Below, one piece after another: positions 49,478 to 60,193 of a stretch of 64,000 nt of DNA. The number at the start of each line of letters is the position of its first letter. The first letter of the stretch is position 1. A program made the position numbers and the translations under genes. Below the pieces are notes generated by a model. That model had not been told where the DNA came from. It made no database searches and worked only from the letters and a program-made list of their open reading frames with translations. The stretch lies in NCBI RefSeq assembly GCF_037975245.1, contig NC_092576.1:22507611-22571610 (forward strand), written 5' to 3'. Source of the DNA: Apostichopus japonicus. Taxonomy: Eukaryota > Echinodermata > Holothuroidea > Aspidochirotida > Stichopodidae.

Positions 49478-49913
49478 TGTAATTATAGCCCAATTTCACT
49501 GCCTAGTGAAGAACCATTATCACTTTGAACTTCGGTTGCCGCAATTGGTTCTGGATCCGCCGTTTCACAGGAAATTTTGATTTGATATCGCACTTGTGAT
49601 CGGTGTTTTGTTTAGTAACTACTAGTGGTATGTGTACTTGTCTACTGTGTACGTGAATGGTATGTTCGGAGGATCGTAAGCAGCGACAACAAATGTGTTC
49701 AAAACGTGACGTCACATGACGTCATGCGAATCGGAAAATTTTCGAGTAAACAAAGTTTCAAACGCCGAAAAGGGTAAATTCATTCTCAATTTTCGACTTG
49801 AAAAATCAAGTTTTAAACTGGCAGATTGGTTGATACATGTTCTAGAGAACATTCTTTGATGGTTCCCAAAACTATAGGACTTTGAAATTTTCGTGTCATG
49901 GCCACTTTAACAT

Positions 49914-50497
49914 TTATATTTTCAAACAAGATATCTTTGGATTCAAAATGAGATTTTCCTGCTCACACAAGCTAACAATTCTAGAAATAAAGTACTGATA
50001 ATCATCTTGATCTTTACTGTGTGTGCTTTTACTGATTCTGCAGGAAACAGCAGTATCATCTGCATACTTAATAACATTGCAGTTGGAACCTGAGCGTATC
50101 TCCCCTGTGTAAATGGTGAAAAGTAGAGCCGATAAAGGACCCCCTTGAGGAACGCCAATTTTAATATCCGATTTAGAAGAGAATCCCTTCTGTAATTTCA
50201 CTTGCCTAGACCAGCCTTGTACAAAGTTTGCAAGCCAATGAATAGCCATGGTTCTTCAATAAAGCTACATAGATCTTGAATTAGGCGATTAGGCAATACC
50301 GTATTAAATGCACTTGAAAAATCTAAGAAAAGGACTTTTGACACTGTTGTGTCTGTCTGATTTAGCCCCGAAACAATGTCATGTGCAAGAGTAAGTATGG
50401 CATCAGTGCATGAAACTCCCTTTTTGTAGGCAAATTGATTTTTGTCTCCATGTTCAATGATAGACTGCATTATGTATGGGAGTAGAATTTTCTGCAT
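49914..50497 (-). pseudogene. LINE reverse transcriptase core
   Basis: Two overlapping minus-strand frames. The upstream one (50497-50198) has NQFAYKKGVSCTDAI and KVLFLDFSSAFNTV, the RT motifs with the first catalytic Asp. The downstream one (50249-49914) has IGVPQGGPLSALLFTIYTG and IKYADDTAV, with the YADD box. A frameshift lies between them. The frame breaks off at the TTAA insertion. Non-functional as it stands. Confidence 0.9.
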
Positions 50498-50683
50498 GCA
50501 GTTAAATCCAATACTTGAAATATCTATTGGTCTATAGTCTTTAAATGAAATGGGATTACCTGTTTTAGGAACAGGTGACGTTTTAGCATGTTTCCACGAA
50601 GATGGAATCAGACTTTCATTAATACTTCTATTAAAAATAAATGCAAAAATACTTGACAGTTCGTCAGAACAATATTTGAAAAC

Positions 50684-51176
50684 CTACCACGAGATGTTGT
50701 CGAAACCTGAGGCAATTCCACTTTTAACCAGGCTAAAATATGTTTTAACTTCATTCTTTACGAATACTACAGGAATATCATTAGTTCTTTCTGGCAAAGT
50801 CAAATTAGCATCCTTAATAACAGCACTGTTGAAACGTCTAAAATGTTCATTTATCAACTCCAAGTTCACTAGATATGAAGTTTTTGTGATGGTCACCGGG
50901 TTTGCTTATAGATTTTAGCAGGCTCCACAGAGAAGTAGAATTTGATGTAACTTTCTCAAAATAAATAGATCTATTTTTATGTACGTGCTTATTGATTTTT
51001 CTTTGTAAGCTGTTTCTCTTTGCAGAATCACCAGTTTCGATTGCTTTCATCTTCCCCTTTTCTAATTTCTTTATTGTCTCATCCGCTGGTAATCTCTTCA
51101 TCATCTCCGAGGCAGATATAATCTTATGTGGGTTGCAGTTAATGTAGTATGAAACCACTTCAGTTAGCTCATGCAA
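50684..51176 (-). pseudogene. LINE linker between endonuclease and RT
   Basis: It consists of a Lys-rich frame (51176-50847, with KKLEKGKMKAIETG and SLWSLLKSISKPG) and an overlapping frame (50896-50684, with NDIPVVFVKNEVK and GIASGFDNIS). The second is the start of the RT domain. They differ by one frameshift. The frame then continues in phase past a TAG into DYRPIDISS. Confidence 0.75.
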
Positions 51177-51203
51177 GGTATTACAGTTTTCTGTAAATAT
51201 ACT

Positions 51204-52217
51204 CTAGTCAGTTGAGTCCAACATTTCTCTTAAGTTCTCGATATTGTTCATACTAATGTCCCTCTCCCTTCTTCTCGTCTTCTTTTGGAACAGGCGATGT
51301 TTCTCTGTGTACTTTGGTATGACGCATATGCTGATATGGTCAGATGTGGCTATGGGATGTAGTTTCCTAGCATGGTAATTATCGTCTTTAACATACATAG
51401 CATTCAGAGTAGCCTGTGATCTCGGACGTGTGATGAAGTTGACAAGGATTTTGTAGCCCATAGTCTCAAGGAGAGGAACTCTGTTTCTGTTGATGTCTCC
51501 TAAAATGACGACGTTAGATCGTGGGTTGTTTTTCAAATTTTTTGTTAGTGGCTTCTTCATCTCTGCATCAGCAACTGGAAAATTTGATGTAGGACGGGTA
51601 TAAATGTTGACAATGATGGTACTGATTGTACCACTCGGCAAAAAACGGGGACGGGCACTCACAGTCCGTAGCTCAATGTCCGGCGTTGATAAGGTTATAG
51701 ATACTTTGGGGCGGCAAATAGCCCATTCTTTAGAAACATAAGTTATTAGACCTCCACCATTTGCCGAGTACTCCCTGTTATAGCGAAACATATAGACATT
51801 TTCCAGTTGTAAGGCCTCATCTGTGACCAAGTGCTGTGGGATCTCGTCGACCCATGACTGATATCCGAATTTTTGAATCTTTGTTTCCTGTAGGGCTATG
51901 AAACAAAGGTTTGGCATATTTACGATAGTCTGGTCTAAGTGTGTAAACTTGCCCTGAATACTGTTTATGTTGGAGGAAAATCTATAAGAAAAGCTGAAGT
52001 TAGCAGGCTTCGTTTGTCTTATTCTCTTCTGTATACCAGCTCGCTTGCCTCTCCTTCGACGAACAATAGATAGTTCTTTCAATTTGTTCAGCACCCGTGG
52101 CTCCAACAAAAACTCTGTCATGTGGGCTTTAATGCTGTATAACGTACATGCGTCATACTGTACTAGGTTTGGACTAGATCCGTTCTCCATGGACTTGTAA
52201 AGGTATAGTCTTTGCAT
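51204..52217 (-). pseudogene. LINE apurinic-like endonuclease domain
   Basis: A 337-codon minus-strand frame. Endonuclease/exonuclease/phosphatase motifs are visible in order: NINSIQGK, FIALQETKI (catalytic Glu), NGGGLITYV, VNIYTRP, VVILGDINR and a terminal ATSDHISI (catalytic Asp-His). This domain nicks target DNA for target-primed reverse transcription. The frame ends at TAG (51206-51204); the linker follows in the same frame, so this is a nonsense lesion within one long ORF. Confidence 0.85.
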
Positions 52218-53174
52218 AGGCCTAACAGTTAGGTTTATAGCAAAGTTGAGATAGAGTTAACACAATGAGTAGATGTTAAGATACAGCTTCATTCTCAAAA
52301 AATACCTTCAAACAGACTGATTAGTTAGTTGTTAGTTCTTTAAACAGCATATCCCTCCACAATTAAATACGTAAAACAGGCAAGACAGTAGCTTAAAAAA
52401 TACGAGAAAATTCAGCTAGTGAAGAAACTATGCAGGCAGCTCAGTAGGAAGCGCCCTCATAACATGCTGTCACCAAGAACAGTGTTTATCATGTTTCTTT
52501 ATTTATTTCTTAGCATATGAGTAAAGAGGCAGGAAGGTAAGCGATTCGGACTGGTTTCTTTTATTAATTTTGTTCTATCATTCTTACGTCAAGAGGTGCA
52601 CCAGCCTAATCTTGGTTCTGATTTGATACTGTGTTGGTATCGACCACTGATTTTAACTGTCTATTAAAGTTTTATTCTGATTGTTAACTTGTAGGGTCGT
52701 TTTCATTGTAAACCGGGGATAGAAATATGAACTACGTTATTTTAGCGTGTGTAATTACTGTAATGTAAACTATCTGGAAGAAAGTCTGAAGGGGATGATG
52801 ACAGCCTTCTCAGCCTTTCTAATTCGCTACCTACGGTTAAAATGTAAATTTGAAAGCGATATCTAATTGTCGTTGTCCATTATCAGTTTTAAACTTCGAC
52901 GGAAAAATTTAATCCACTTTCACCTGTTCTGTGCAGCTAAAAATAGTACAGCATAAAATTCAATGTTTAAAGATTGTAGAGATATAAGATTTCATTAAAC
53001 AAATCTTACAGGATCTCCTATGCTTTGCTTTCTTGTTCGTGTTGTTGTTTCTTTGTTTATGTCAGAGAAATATATCAAATTCATATATTTCGTGGTTAGT
53101 AGAACAATATGTCATATTTCCCAAATCGGCATGAACCTTTGTGTTATTTGTTTTACCAATATTACATTTCAATT
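52218..53174. other. No gene recognised
   Basis: It may contain the 5' end of the LINE (up to about 52260). An open frame at 53020-53259 begins with a hydrophobic run but overlaps a direct repeat and shows no domain. Confidence 0.4.
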
Positions 53175-54713
53175 CTCCCAAAGTGTATTATTTCGAGTGA
53201 TATTTTTTCTCCGTGGTTACAGTTATTCCTGGAATGGCGGTACTGCACATATAACATAGGTTAAGTAGCTATCGTTTCTGAGGTATACTTTTAATACGAT
53301 TTAACTATAGTACTATTCGTTGTAATGGCAAAACCTTAAAACAACCGATATCGATTACAAAATTGCCACTATAAAACACCCGGTGCTCACAATTTTCATC
53401 GTAAGTGTCAAAGAAGCTTAACAGTAACTTGATATTACGTTTTCAAGAACAAAAAAATCGACAGGGCTGGCTAACTTTATTAGAAATCACAACATTCTGT
53501 TCTCATATTAATGGTTTATCAGTTGAAGAGTAACCCTTTTCCTTTTAAGGCCGACAAATGATAGCATCATTTGTTAGCATAATTTGTTAGCATTACACGC
53601 CAAATGGAATTATAAAACAAAAATTGAATAAACTTCAAAGATTTTTAAAGTGAAATTCATTCTACTTTATTGAACAGAAATGTTCTTCATAGAACTAGGC
53701 AATTAAGAACCCGCACTATTGGTAGTTACATAATAAATATGTAAGTAACACTGAGGGATATTTAAATATGAGTTAATTAGGCAAACTTTCTTATACCAAC
53801 TAGAAGTACATAAGGGGAAAAACAAATGAGGGAAATAAAGCATTCCTCATATCAAATTGGGAGAGGAGCAAGTGAGGGAACTATCAAGGAAATCAAGTTT
53901 GTTCATTTAAAATAAATGAACAGATAAATAACCAAACAATGAGAATACGTTGTAATATCATTGCATGTGACATATCACTGAATGGCTATTAGATATGTCT
54001 AGCTGGTACAAAATAAAATAATGCATTATTCCCAGCCACTGCTAGACACAAACTGACGTTCTGAACATCGGTTTCCACGGTCACTTTATATGACAATTTT
54101 AGTTAGAACATTCCAGGTGTACAATAGACCTGTGGCTCGTTTATATTTCTATATTCATTAGCTTTAACTGGCTCGTGGCATCTATTATTATGCTAATTAG
54201 GTATTTATGGGAGTTCCAGGTGTGTCATCTTTTCTGTTAACTGAATTTCCTTTCGATAATTATTGTTTGAGTCAATCATCTGTATAGTGTAAGCTCTGAC
54301 TGTATTTGTACAGAGAGCAACTGTAGAAGCAGAGTAGGCCTACTGTGTGTACTAAAACGGTTATGATGTTATCGGTTAGAATCATGGAATGGATTTGACA
54401 GACTCTCTGAAAACTATCAAAGTACAAAGGGGGATGGCGAAGGGAGGGATGATGGTGGGTAAATTTAAGGTGTCTGAAGGGGAGTGGATCAGAGATGGCT
54501 TGACTAAGTTACTGCAGACTGAGATCGGGGTAAAATATTAGTCTAGATAGGGAATAAACACTCTGTGTTACATTTAGTTTTATAGTATGACCAACAAAAC
54601 TCCCAAACTGTATTATTTCCAGTGATACAGTTATCCGTGGTTACACTTATTCCTGGAATGGCGGTACTGCACATATAACATATGTTAAGTAGCTTTCATT
54701 TCTGAGGTATACT
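53175..54713. repeat. Pair of 115-bp direct repeats, 1.43 kb apart
   Basis: Copies at 53175-53290 and 54600-54713 share CTCCCAAA.TGTATTATTTC, CCGTGGTTACA.TTATTCC and TGGAATGGCGGTACTGCACA, then TAAGTAGCT and TTTCTGAGGTATACT. Identity is high. The interval between them has no coding region. They could be terminal repeats of a small element or a segmental duplication. Confidence 0.8.
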
Positions 54714-55898
54714 AGTACACATTATTCTTAGTAGGCCTATGTAAAGGAAACAATGGACATGAAGAAACAAGAAAACACGGTTAATTTTTAATGGAGCTAG
54801 AGATAATAAAAACCACTCGGTTACAGGAACAAAGGGGGAGGGGGGGGGGATGATAGGGTTAGGATGGGAGGAAGGTAATTATGAATTGAAAAGGGAAAAT
54901 GCAAAATGTATTGCTGATTCGTTGAAGGGGGAAAGTATGGTAACAGTGGATTGCTAAAAAGGAAGTGTTTTGAATGTATTGAGTGAAACCTGTGTTAGAA
55001 TGACTTATAAGTTAAGGGGCGGGTTGGCTGTAATTAAACAACATTATTTATTTTAGGACAATGCAGGCATTTTTATGATGGATTCAAGTATGAAGTAATA
55101 TTAAGTACGATTATAAACATTAAACAATGGGAATATTTTAATCAAGTTTTTTTGTATTAATTTGAATACCCCGGCTTTGTTTTCTTATTCTTTAAAATAT
55201 TGAGTGAAATAAATTATAAATTCAATTGATTTGGTATGACATATATATCAAAATATACAGCAGACGTTAATGCGTTTCTGAGTGGAATTTAGAAGATGCA
55301 GATTAACCTTAAATTAGTTTTAAATAATTAAACGCAATACAATTATTTTTGATCAATAAATTAGTTACAATTACTCTATTTATCTTTTCGTTTTGATATT
55401 GATTTATTTACTTATTTTCATTAACTATTTTTGAAACTGCGACAACTAAAACTGTTTTATTGGTTATTTGTTTGGTATACATTTTTAGTTTTGTTAGAGC
55501 AGTATAATTTATTTGTTGGGTTTTGAACAATACATTTATATGTTTTTGCTATTTTTTATTGCCATCATTCACTGCTTTAATATAAACAATGTTAAAAATA
55601 TTTTGTAAATAAAATTTACATGATTAAACACTTTCTTGGAGGTTTTAATTTCAAAGGTAATATGTATCACTTATAAAACTCAAAATTTCTATTTTAAAAT
55701 ATTCATTAAACTAACTACAATTATTAAAATCCAAATACCTTGTTTATATAACTTTTGTTTGATCTTAATAAACATTACTGTCATTCAAAACCAATTCTGA
55801 TTTAAACTGTAACAACAATCCAAACAAAGAACGTTTTAAACAACCCCCACCCACCCCTTCAACCCGCTCTACCAACCCCTCTCTAAAATAATTGCCTA
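54714..55898. other. No gene recognised
   Basis: Very AT-rich, with one G-rich stretch at about 54835-54885. No open frame of interest. Confidence 0.5.
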
Positions 55899-56856
55899 TT
55901 AAAGGAATTGTCTGGTGTAAGATTTTGATACATTGTCCTTGTAGTTATTATTTTTCTCTTAAACTCATGTAAAAATTGTCCCCATTCGACGTTTTCTTCT
56001 TTCTTTCTTCTAGAAATCTGGTTTTCAAATTCACCAGTTTCTCACCAAAAGTACCGTTTGTTCGTACGCTTCAATATGGTGATTGACGTAGTGCTGGCAA
56101 ATAGGCAAAACAAGCGACTTGAAGTTAGCACTACAATTTCCGCAGCAATACACTCTCACGTTAAACGCACATGTGATTGCCTAATATATAACATGCATAT
56201 CGCAAGTGTATATCCTACTGTACCATGCCCATTTGGTATACGTATAGCGTTGCACAAAATATACTCTCACACTCAAATCACAGTTCATAAACTGTTCTTA
56301 GAAATCGCTGAAATTCACGGATTAAATTTACAGTACAAAGAAACTTGAAAAGCAATCGGAACACCGAAAGATGACTCTTGGCGGAATCGATGTCTGAGCA
56401 GAATGTAGTACAGAGAAGCTTAGGCTTCGCAGAACTGTCTGATTGTAAACGTTAGAGTAGCCTACATATGCGAATATTCTTCGCGCTGGAGCTGGATAGC
56501 GCGATGTATAAACAACAAAGAGTCTGCTGTTAAAACTTATCTTGTGTTACACAAAGACAACGCAACCACTGATCTACTACATATATGGCGGATTAAGGAG
56601 TTTTTGAAATAATATCTAATTGATAAGTAGTTTCACCGAAAATTAAGGAAGAAATGAATCTGTATGCAAACAAGGTTTTGTTGTGATTACTGTAGGTACG
56701 ACGCAATCTGCATTAGCGTTGTTGATGTCACGTTATGTACTGTTCAAATCATATTGGAAGTGTCCATCCTTAACGATTAAAAAATCATACTTTGACAACA
56801 TGTTTGGAAAATTATTTTTTAAGGAACTTCTTTGGGCCACCAGAAAATCCTTTTAA
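55899..56856. mobile_element. TTAA-flanked element, 958 bp
   Basis: TTAA is found at 55899-55902 and 56853-56856. Inner termini are AGGAATTGTCTGGTG on the left and, inverted, AAGGATTTTCTGGTG on the right. TTAAAGG-type ends are known from T2/Kolobok-like MITEs. The interior is more GC-rich than the flanks and has an open frame (56058-56348, 96 codons) with no domain I recognise. That frame may be a remnant or chance. Confidence 0.6.
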
Positions 56857-57080
56857 TCCATTACATTTTGTTTTCTTTATCTTAAAACCCTACAGAATTC
56901 CTATCACGATGGCCTACTTTATTAAAATAAATCCACATAAACTAGTTAAATCCAATCTTTGACATAAAAATACAGCAGACTTTACATTCTCTATTGTTAG
57001 TTTAATATTAACAACTATTTATTACATTAATTCTCTGTTTAAGTTAATTATGATTCTAACATCTAAACCGGAATACTTAC
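56857..57080. other. Intron or flank of LRR exon
   Basis: AT-rich with no other features. It lies downstream, in minus-strand direction, of the LRR exon. Confidence 0.4.
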
Positions 57081-57289
57081 TTCAGCTCCTTCAAGTTTGT
57101 ACACTGTGAGGAGTAAGACAAGAAGGCTGCCAAATCTTCATTAGTTTGTGGCCTGTGGTCGTCAAAGATCACCAGCTTCTCAAGAGAACCCAGGATAGAG
57201 AGAGAGAGACCAGACTTAAGGATAAGGTTCAGACCAGACTCATCAACTCTAGGAGAGCAGCTTCCTAGATACACACAGGAGATAGGAAT
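57081..57289 (-). CDS. Leucine-rich-repeat exon of NLR type
   Basis: On the minus strand the acceptor TTTCATTCTAG precedes the exon and GTAAGTAT follows. The frame is open throughout: ISCVYLGSCSPRVDESGLNL, then LSILGSLEKLVIFDD, then LAAFLSYSSQCTNLKELK. The L..L.I..D....E..AAFLS..S.CTNLKELK spacing matches ribonuclease-inhibitor-like repeats of NLR proteins, in which the LRR array senses ligands or holds the NACHT domain inactive. No NACHT motifs are present here. Neighbouring LRR exons were not found nearby, so it is either an isolated relic or part of a long-intron gene on this strand. Length 209 bp, entry phase 0, exit phase 2. Confidence 0.6.
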
Positions 57290-57940
57290 CTAGAATGAAA
57301 GAACAGAGTTACTGAAAATAAGTAGATCTAGATAAATAGATTGGATTTGGTAAGGAATAGAGTATTTATTATATCATAAATAATAAAAATAAAGGAAAGT
57401 AAAGCGATAAACAAGGACAATAAGGTTATGTTTATTTGTAAAAAGGAATACATTTATGGATCAGAAATAAGGGGTTGGTTTTAGAGGGAATCAAATAGAG
57501 ACAGAAATAAATGGTTTAGATTGGAGAAAATAGATTGGTTATGTAGGATTCAAGGATTATTTGTTATTGTTTAACGATAAAATGATTAATTAAAGGATTA
57601 TTGCTTGTAAGGTTTAATAAAATAAGAATGCAATTAAGGATACAAATGAATAGAGTGAAGCAATTTTTATTTATTAATTAATAGGAAACACAGCTCAAAG
57701 ACGGGATGAGAAGGTTACAAAGATTTGGTAATCAAGAATTGAGATTATTCTATCTTTTGAAGAAAAATATTGATCACATTTATTTACTTGTGTTTTTAAT
57801 TTTGAACTTTCAGAGGTAAAGTGTAATTTAAAATGTAAATTGTAGTCACTTATGTAATTGGAATCATGAAAAGGAAACCTCAACTTTAACCAATGCAACG
57901 GTTTTATAAAGTTTAAAGATTTTTGGAGGAATTTATGGTT
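57290..57940. other. No gene recognised
   Basis: AT-rich and G/A-skewed on the plus strand. No other feature supported. Confidence 0.4.
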
Positions 57941-58639
57941 TAAATTACTTAATTATTGAACCAAATCCCTCAATTCAACGTGAATTGTAATTATTTCCAG
58001 TTTTTTTCTTCATTTGGAACAGGAATCCTGACAAAGTTAAGAGACTTACTATGCATAACCCAATTGAAAAGGGAGGTTTGAAAATAATACATGTTCACAG
58101 CTTTGTGGAAGCTCTTAAAACCTCACGGGTCAAGCATTATCGTAATAATGCCAACACTGGATATTGGAAGCTCTTTTTTTCATTCCTCTCTTTCACGGTT
58201 CGGTAAAGAGTTGCTTTTCAAATGTAATTTCATGTCGAGGATATTTCCTGATATCAAAAATATCTTTATTAAGCAAATTTGCATGACTTGGAGTAAAGTT
58301 ACCTTTAAGAATCCTTCAGATCACTTTGGTGATCAAATCCTTTGTAATAATCATTTCATTAGAATTGATAATACCATTGTTTATGACAAAAAACTTCACG
58401 TTGCCGGTTTACTGTTTGTTAAAGATATATTTTTGTCAGATGGGAAGCCATTGTCCTTCAATATCCTTCAAATTAGCTGTTACTGATAATTAAGATGCAA
58501 TTTAGAGAAGCAGCTGTAGATCAACTTCATGCTTCAAGAGAGAACGGTTTATAAGGCTTGAACTAAAATTTCAATTAACAAATTATTTAATTATTGGAAC
58601 AAATCCTACGATTCAACGTGAATTTTAATTATTTCCAGT
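57941..58639. repeat. 60-bp direct repeats flanking a LINE fragment
   Basis: Copies at 57941-58001 and 58580-58639 share AATTA.TTAATTATTG.A, CAAATCC, then ATTCAACGTGAATT and TAATTATTTCCAGT. They lie immediately either side of the Tx1/L1-like fragment. They are too long for an ordinary target-site duplication, so they may reflect a tandem duplication or a larger family of repeats. Confidence 0.75.
58030..58489 (+). pseudogene. Tx1/L1-like LINE, C-terminal RT fragment
   Basis: The first frame reads KRLTMHNPIEKGGLKIIHVH and then SFVEALKTSRVKHY, the typical post-RT segment of L1/Tx1 ORF2. After a frameshift the frame at 58091-58486 reads IFIKQICMTWSKVTFKNPSD, then DQILCNNHFIRIDNTIVY, then LSDGKPLSFNIL. 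These are the WxxNxxIRIxxxxV and DGxxLSF features of the ORF2 C-terminal region in aquatic invertebrate L1/Tx1 elements. No RT catalytic core is present, so this is a truncated copy. The clade is inferred from memory of motif style. Confidence 0.65.
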
Positions 58640-58726
58640 AAATAAGATTTGTTTAAATGATGACGTCTATCTCTGTTTATTTCTTCAACTATTAATAGCT
58701 TATTCATTTTATTTAATTACCATCAC

Positions 58727-58897
58727 ATGGAATTTACCGATAGTCCTGACTTCATTCCTAGGTTTGAGTGTGACTTAACTTCTAGTGAATTTTTCGAAAC
58801 GCAACATATGCTTTCTTCCTTTGTGTTTGTAGACATTCCTAATGGGGGTGATGCCTATGATCTTAACTTTCTAAAAGTTATCGTTTCTTCCAATTAA
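58727..58897 (+). CDS. Short open frame, 56 residues, hypothetical
   Basis: ATG at 58727 to TAA at 58895. The peptide (MEFTDSPDFIPRFECDL, later FVFVDIPNGGDAYDL) has an acidic composition that looks less random than its surroundings. No family recognised. There is no good splice site at its edges. It may be a chance frame or part of the repeat/LINE unit. Confidence 0.2.
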   Translation: MEFTDSPDFIPRFECDLTSSEFFETQHMLSSFVFVDIPNGGDAYDLNFLKVIVSSN

Positions 58898-60193
58898 ATA
58901 ACACCAACCGCTTTTTAAAATATATTTCATTAAACATAATGTTATGTTATGATCTTGAAATACATCGTCTCCTTGAGTGCTTAATTAAATTAATTAATTA
59001 CTACTTTTCAGTTTAATCGGGTTGACCGGGTCTTCATTGTAATATCTTCTGTTACTATGTGAACAGTTAGCGGACAAACGTAAATTAACAAACAAGAGAA
59101 ATATCAGGTAATTACAAGTTAAATGTGAGGATGGCGCCCTTTTAAAGCAAACATCTGTTTTCGATTTATACAATTTGAAATTAGTGGCGCACTTTCAATT
59201 TTAAAACGATTTAGCATTTTAAACTGGGATGATGTACATGGACATATCTCTGGTTGCTTGAAAATGACGTACGACTTTTAAAATGACTAAGACCAAAACA
59301 AGAAAACAAGATGTAACTGTAGGTGGAACACAACGTTCGAATAACTGTCAGAAAGACTTAAACGACAGTTTTGCTTTTAAATAATTATTTTTTTATAATC
59401 ACTTTGTAATATAATTTGACTTTAAATTAATATATTGGTGTACAGAGTTTTGAAAGCTCTCTATTAAACAAATTATATTTCACATTTAGTGTCAGGTATA
59501 TTGGCAGGAGTTAGGTCATTCAACTTATAATTATTTGATAAATAACATTATTTCAGACAGTCTGCTTGGTAAAATGAAGCTGCGGGCTTTTTATATAACT
59601 TGCTGTTACTTCAGATCACGAAGATTGAATAATTTAGGTCCTTACTATGAACAGTGTGGATTGCTATATATTGACTTGTATGAAGGCCTAGACGACAGAG
59701 TTATGTAAGAACGAGTTGGACCAATTTTCGTGATTTAGGATTTTTTTTAAAGAAAACAAGGTTTCTACAGTACTGTGTTTATGTATATTTTCTTAGCTAG
59801 AATAAACAATTGTTCGCGACATAAAACTCATTTTACATCTGCCAGTCGAGAATTTTAATGACTAGTTTAGATTCACTTAATTTATAAGCTTTAATGCAAA
59901 CTCAGTGATCCGACTGTATTTTATTGCAAATTGTCAAATCCTTGTTAGGTTAGATATGCTTTAACTGGGCCTTTTGTGATACTCAGTCAACAACTCGGTG
60001 TAATATTTTTTTTAATGATTTAGAATTTCCAAGAATGTCTTCTTTCTAAAGATATGCCTACTATGGTGATATTTGAATGTTTAAGACTTCTAAGGTAACC
60101 ATAGCCTATGTTAGTTTTGTTCATTGCTAATTAGGCTATGGCTTGGTCAATATAACAATTCTAGCCTAGGCCTCTATACCATACCGTCAAATT
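58898..60193. other. No gene recognised
   Basis: AT-rich, no open frames of interest. Confidence 0.5.

Larger units (their letters stand above)
46689..49910. mobile_element. Kolobok-like DNA transposon inserted in LINE, 3.2 kb
   Basis: TTAA stands at both edges (46689-46692 and 49907-49910). Inside are 19-bp inverted termini: AGAGGCCATGACACGAAAA on the left and, inverted, AGTGGCCATGACACGAAAA on the right, with one mismatch. The interior has a THAP-like zinc-finger relic on the plus strand and a P2X7-C-like gene relic on the minus strand. TTAA duplication plus a THAP domain is the combination known for the Kolobok superfamily; piggyBac also uses TTAA but lacks THAP. No intact transposase catalytic domain was recognised, so this copy is probably non-autonomous. 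Confidence 0.8.
45814..52217 (-). mobile_element. Decayed CR1/Jockey-like LINE, split by a DNA transposon
   Basis: Read on the minus strand it has, in order, an endonuclease domain (52217-51204), a linker, reverse transcriptase (about 50890-49914), the end of the RT/thumb (46688-46385), a 3' region with AATAAA (45829-45834) and a 9-A tail at 45814-45822. Lesions are TAG at 51204-51206, TAG near 50684, frame changes near 50850 and 50250, and a 3.2-kb insertion at 46689-49910. The clade call rests on general motif style and is approximate. The true 5' end may lie a little beyond 52217. Confidence 0.8.

Noticed and set aside
49503-49715. Minus-strand 70-codon open frame next to the P2X7-like N-terminal exon
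   Set aside because: It has a Cys-containing sequence but lacks known motifs, and it lies within the terminal non-coding part of the TTAA element.
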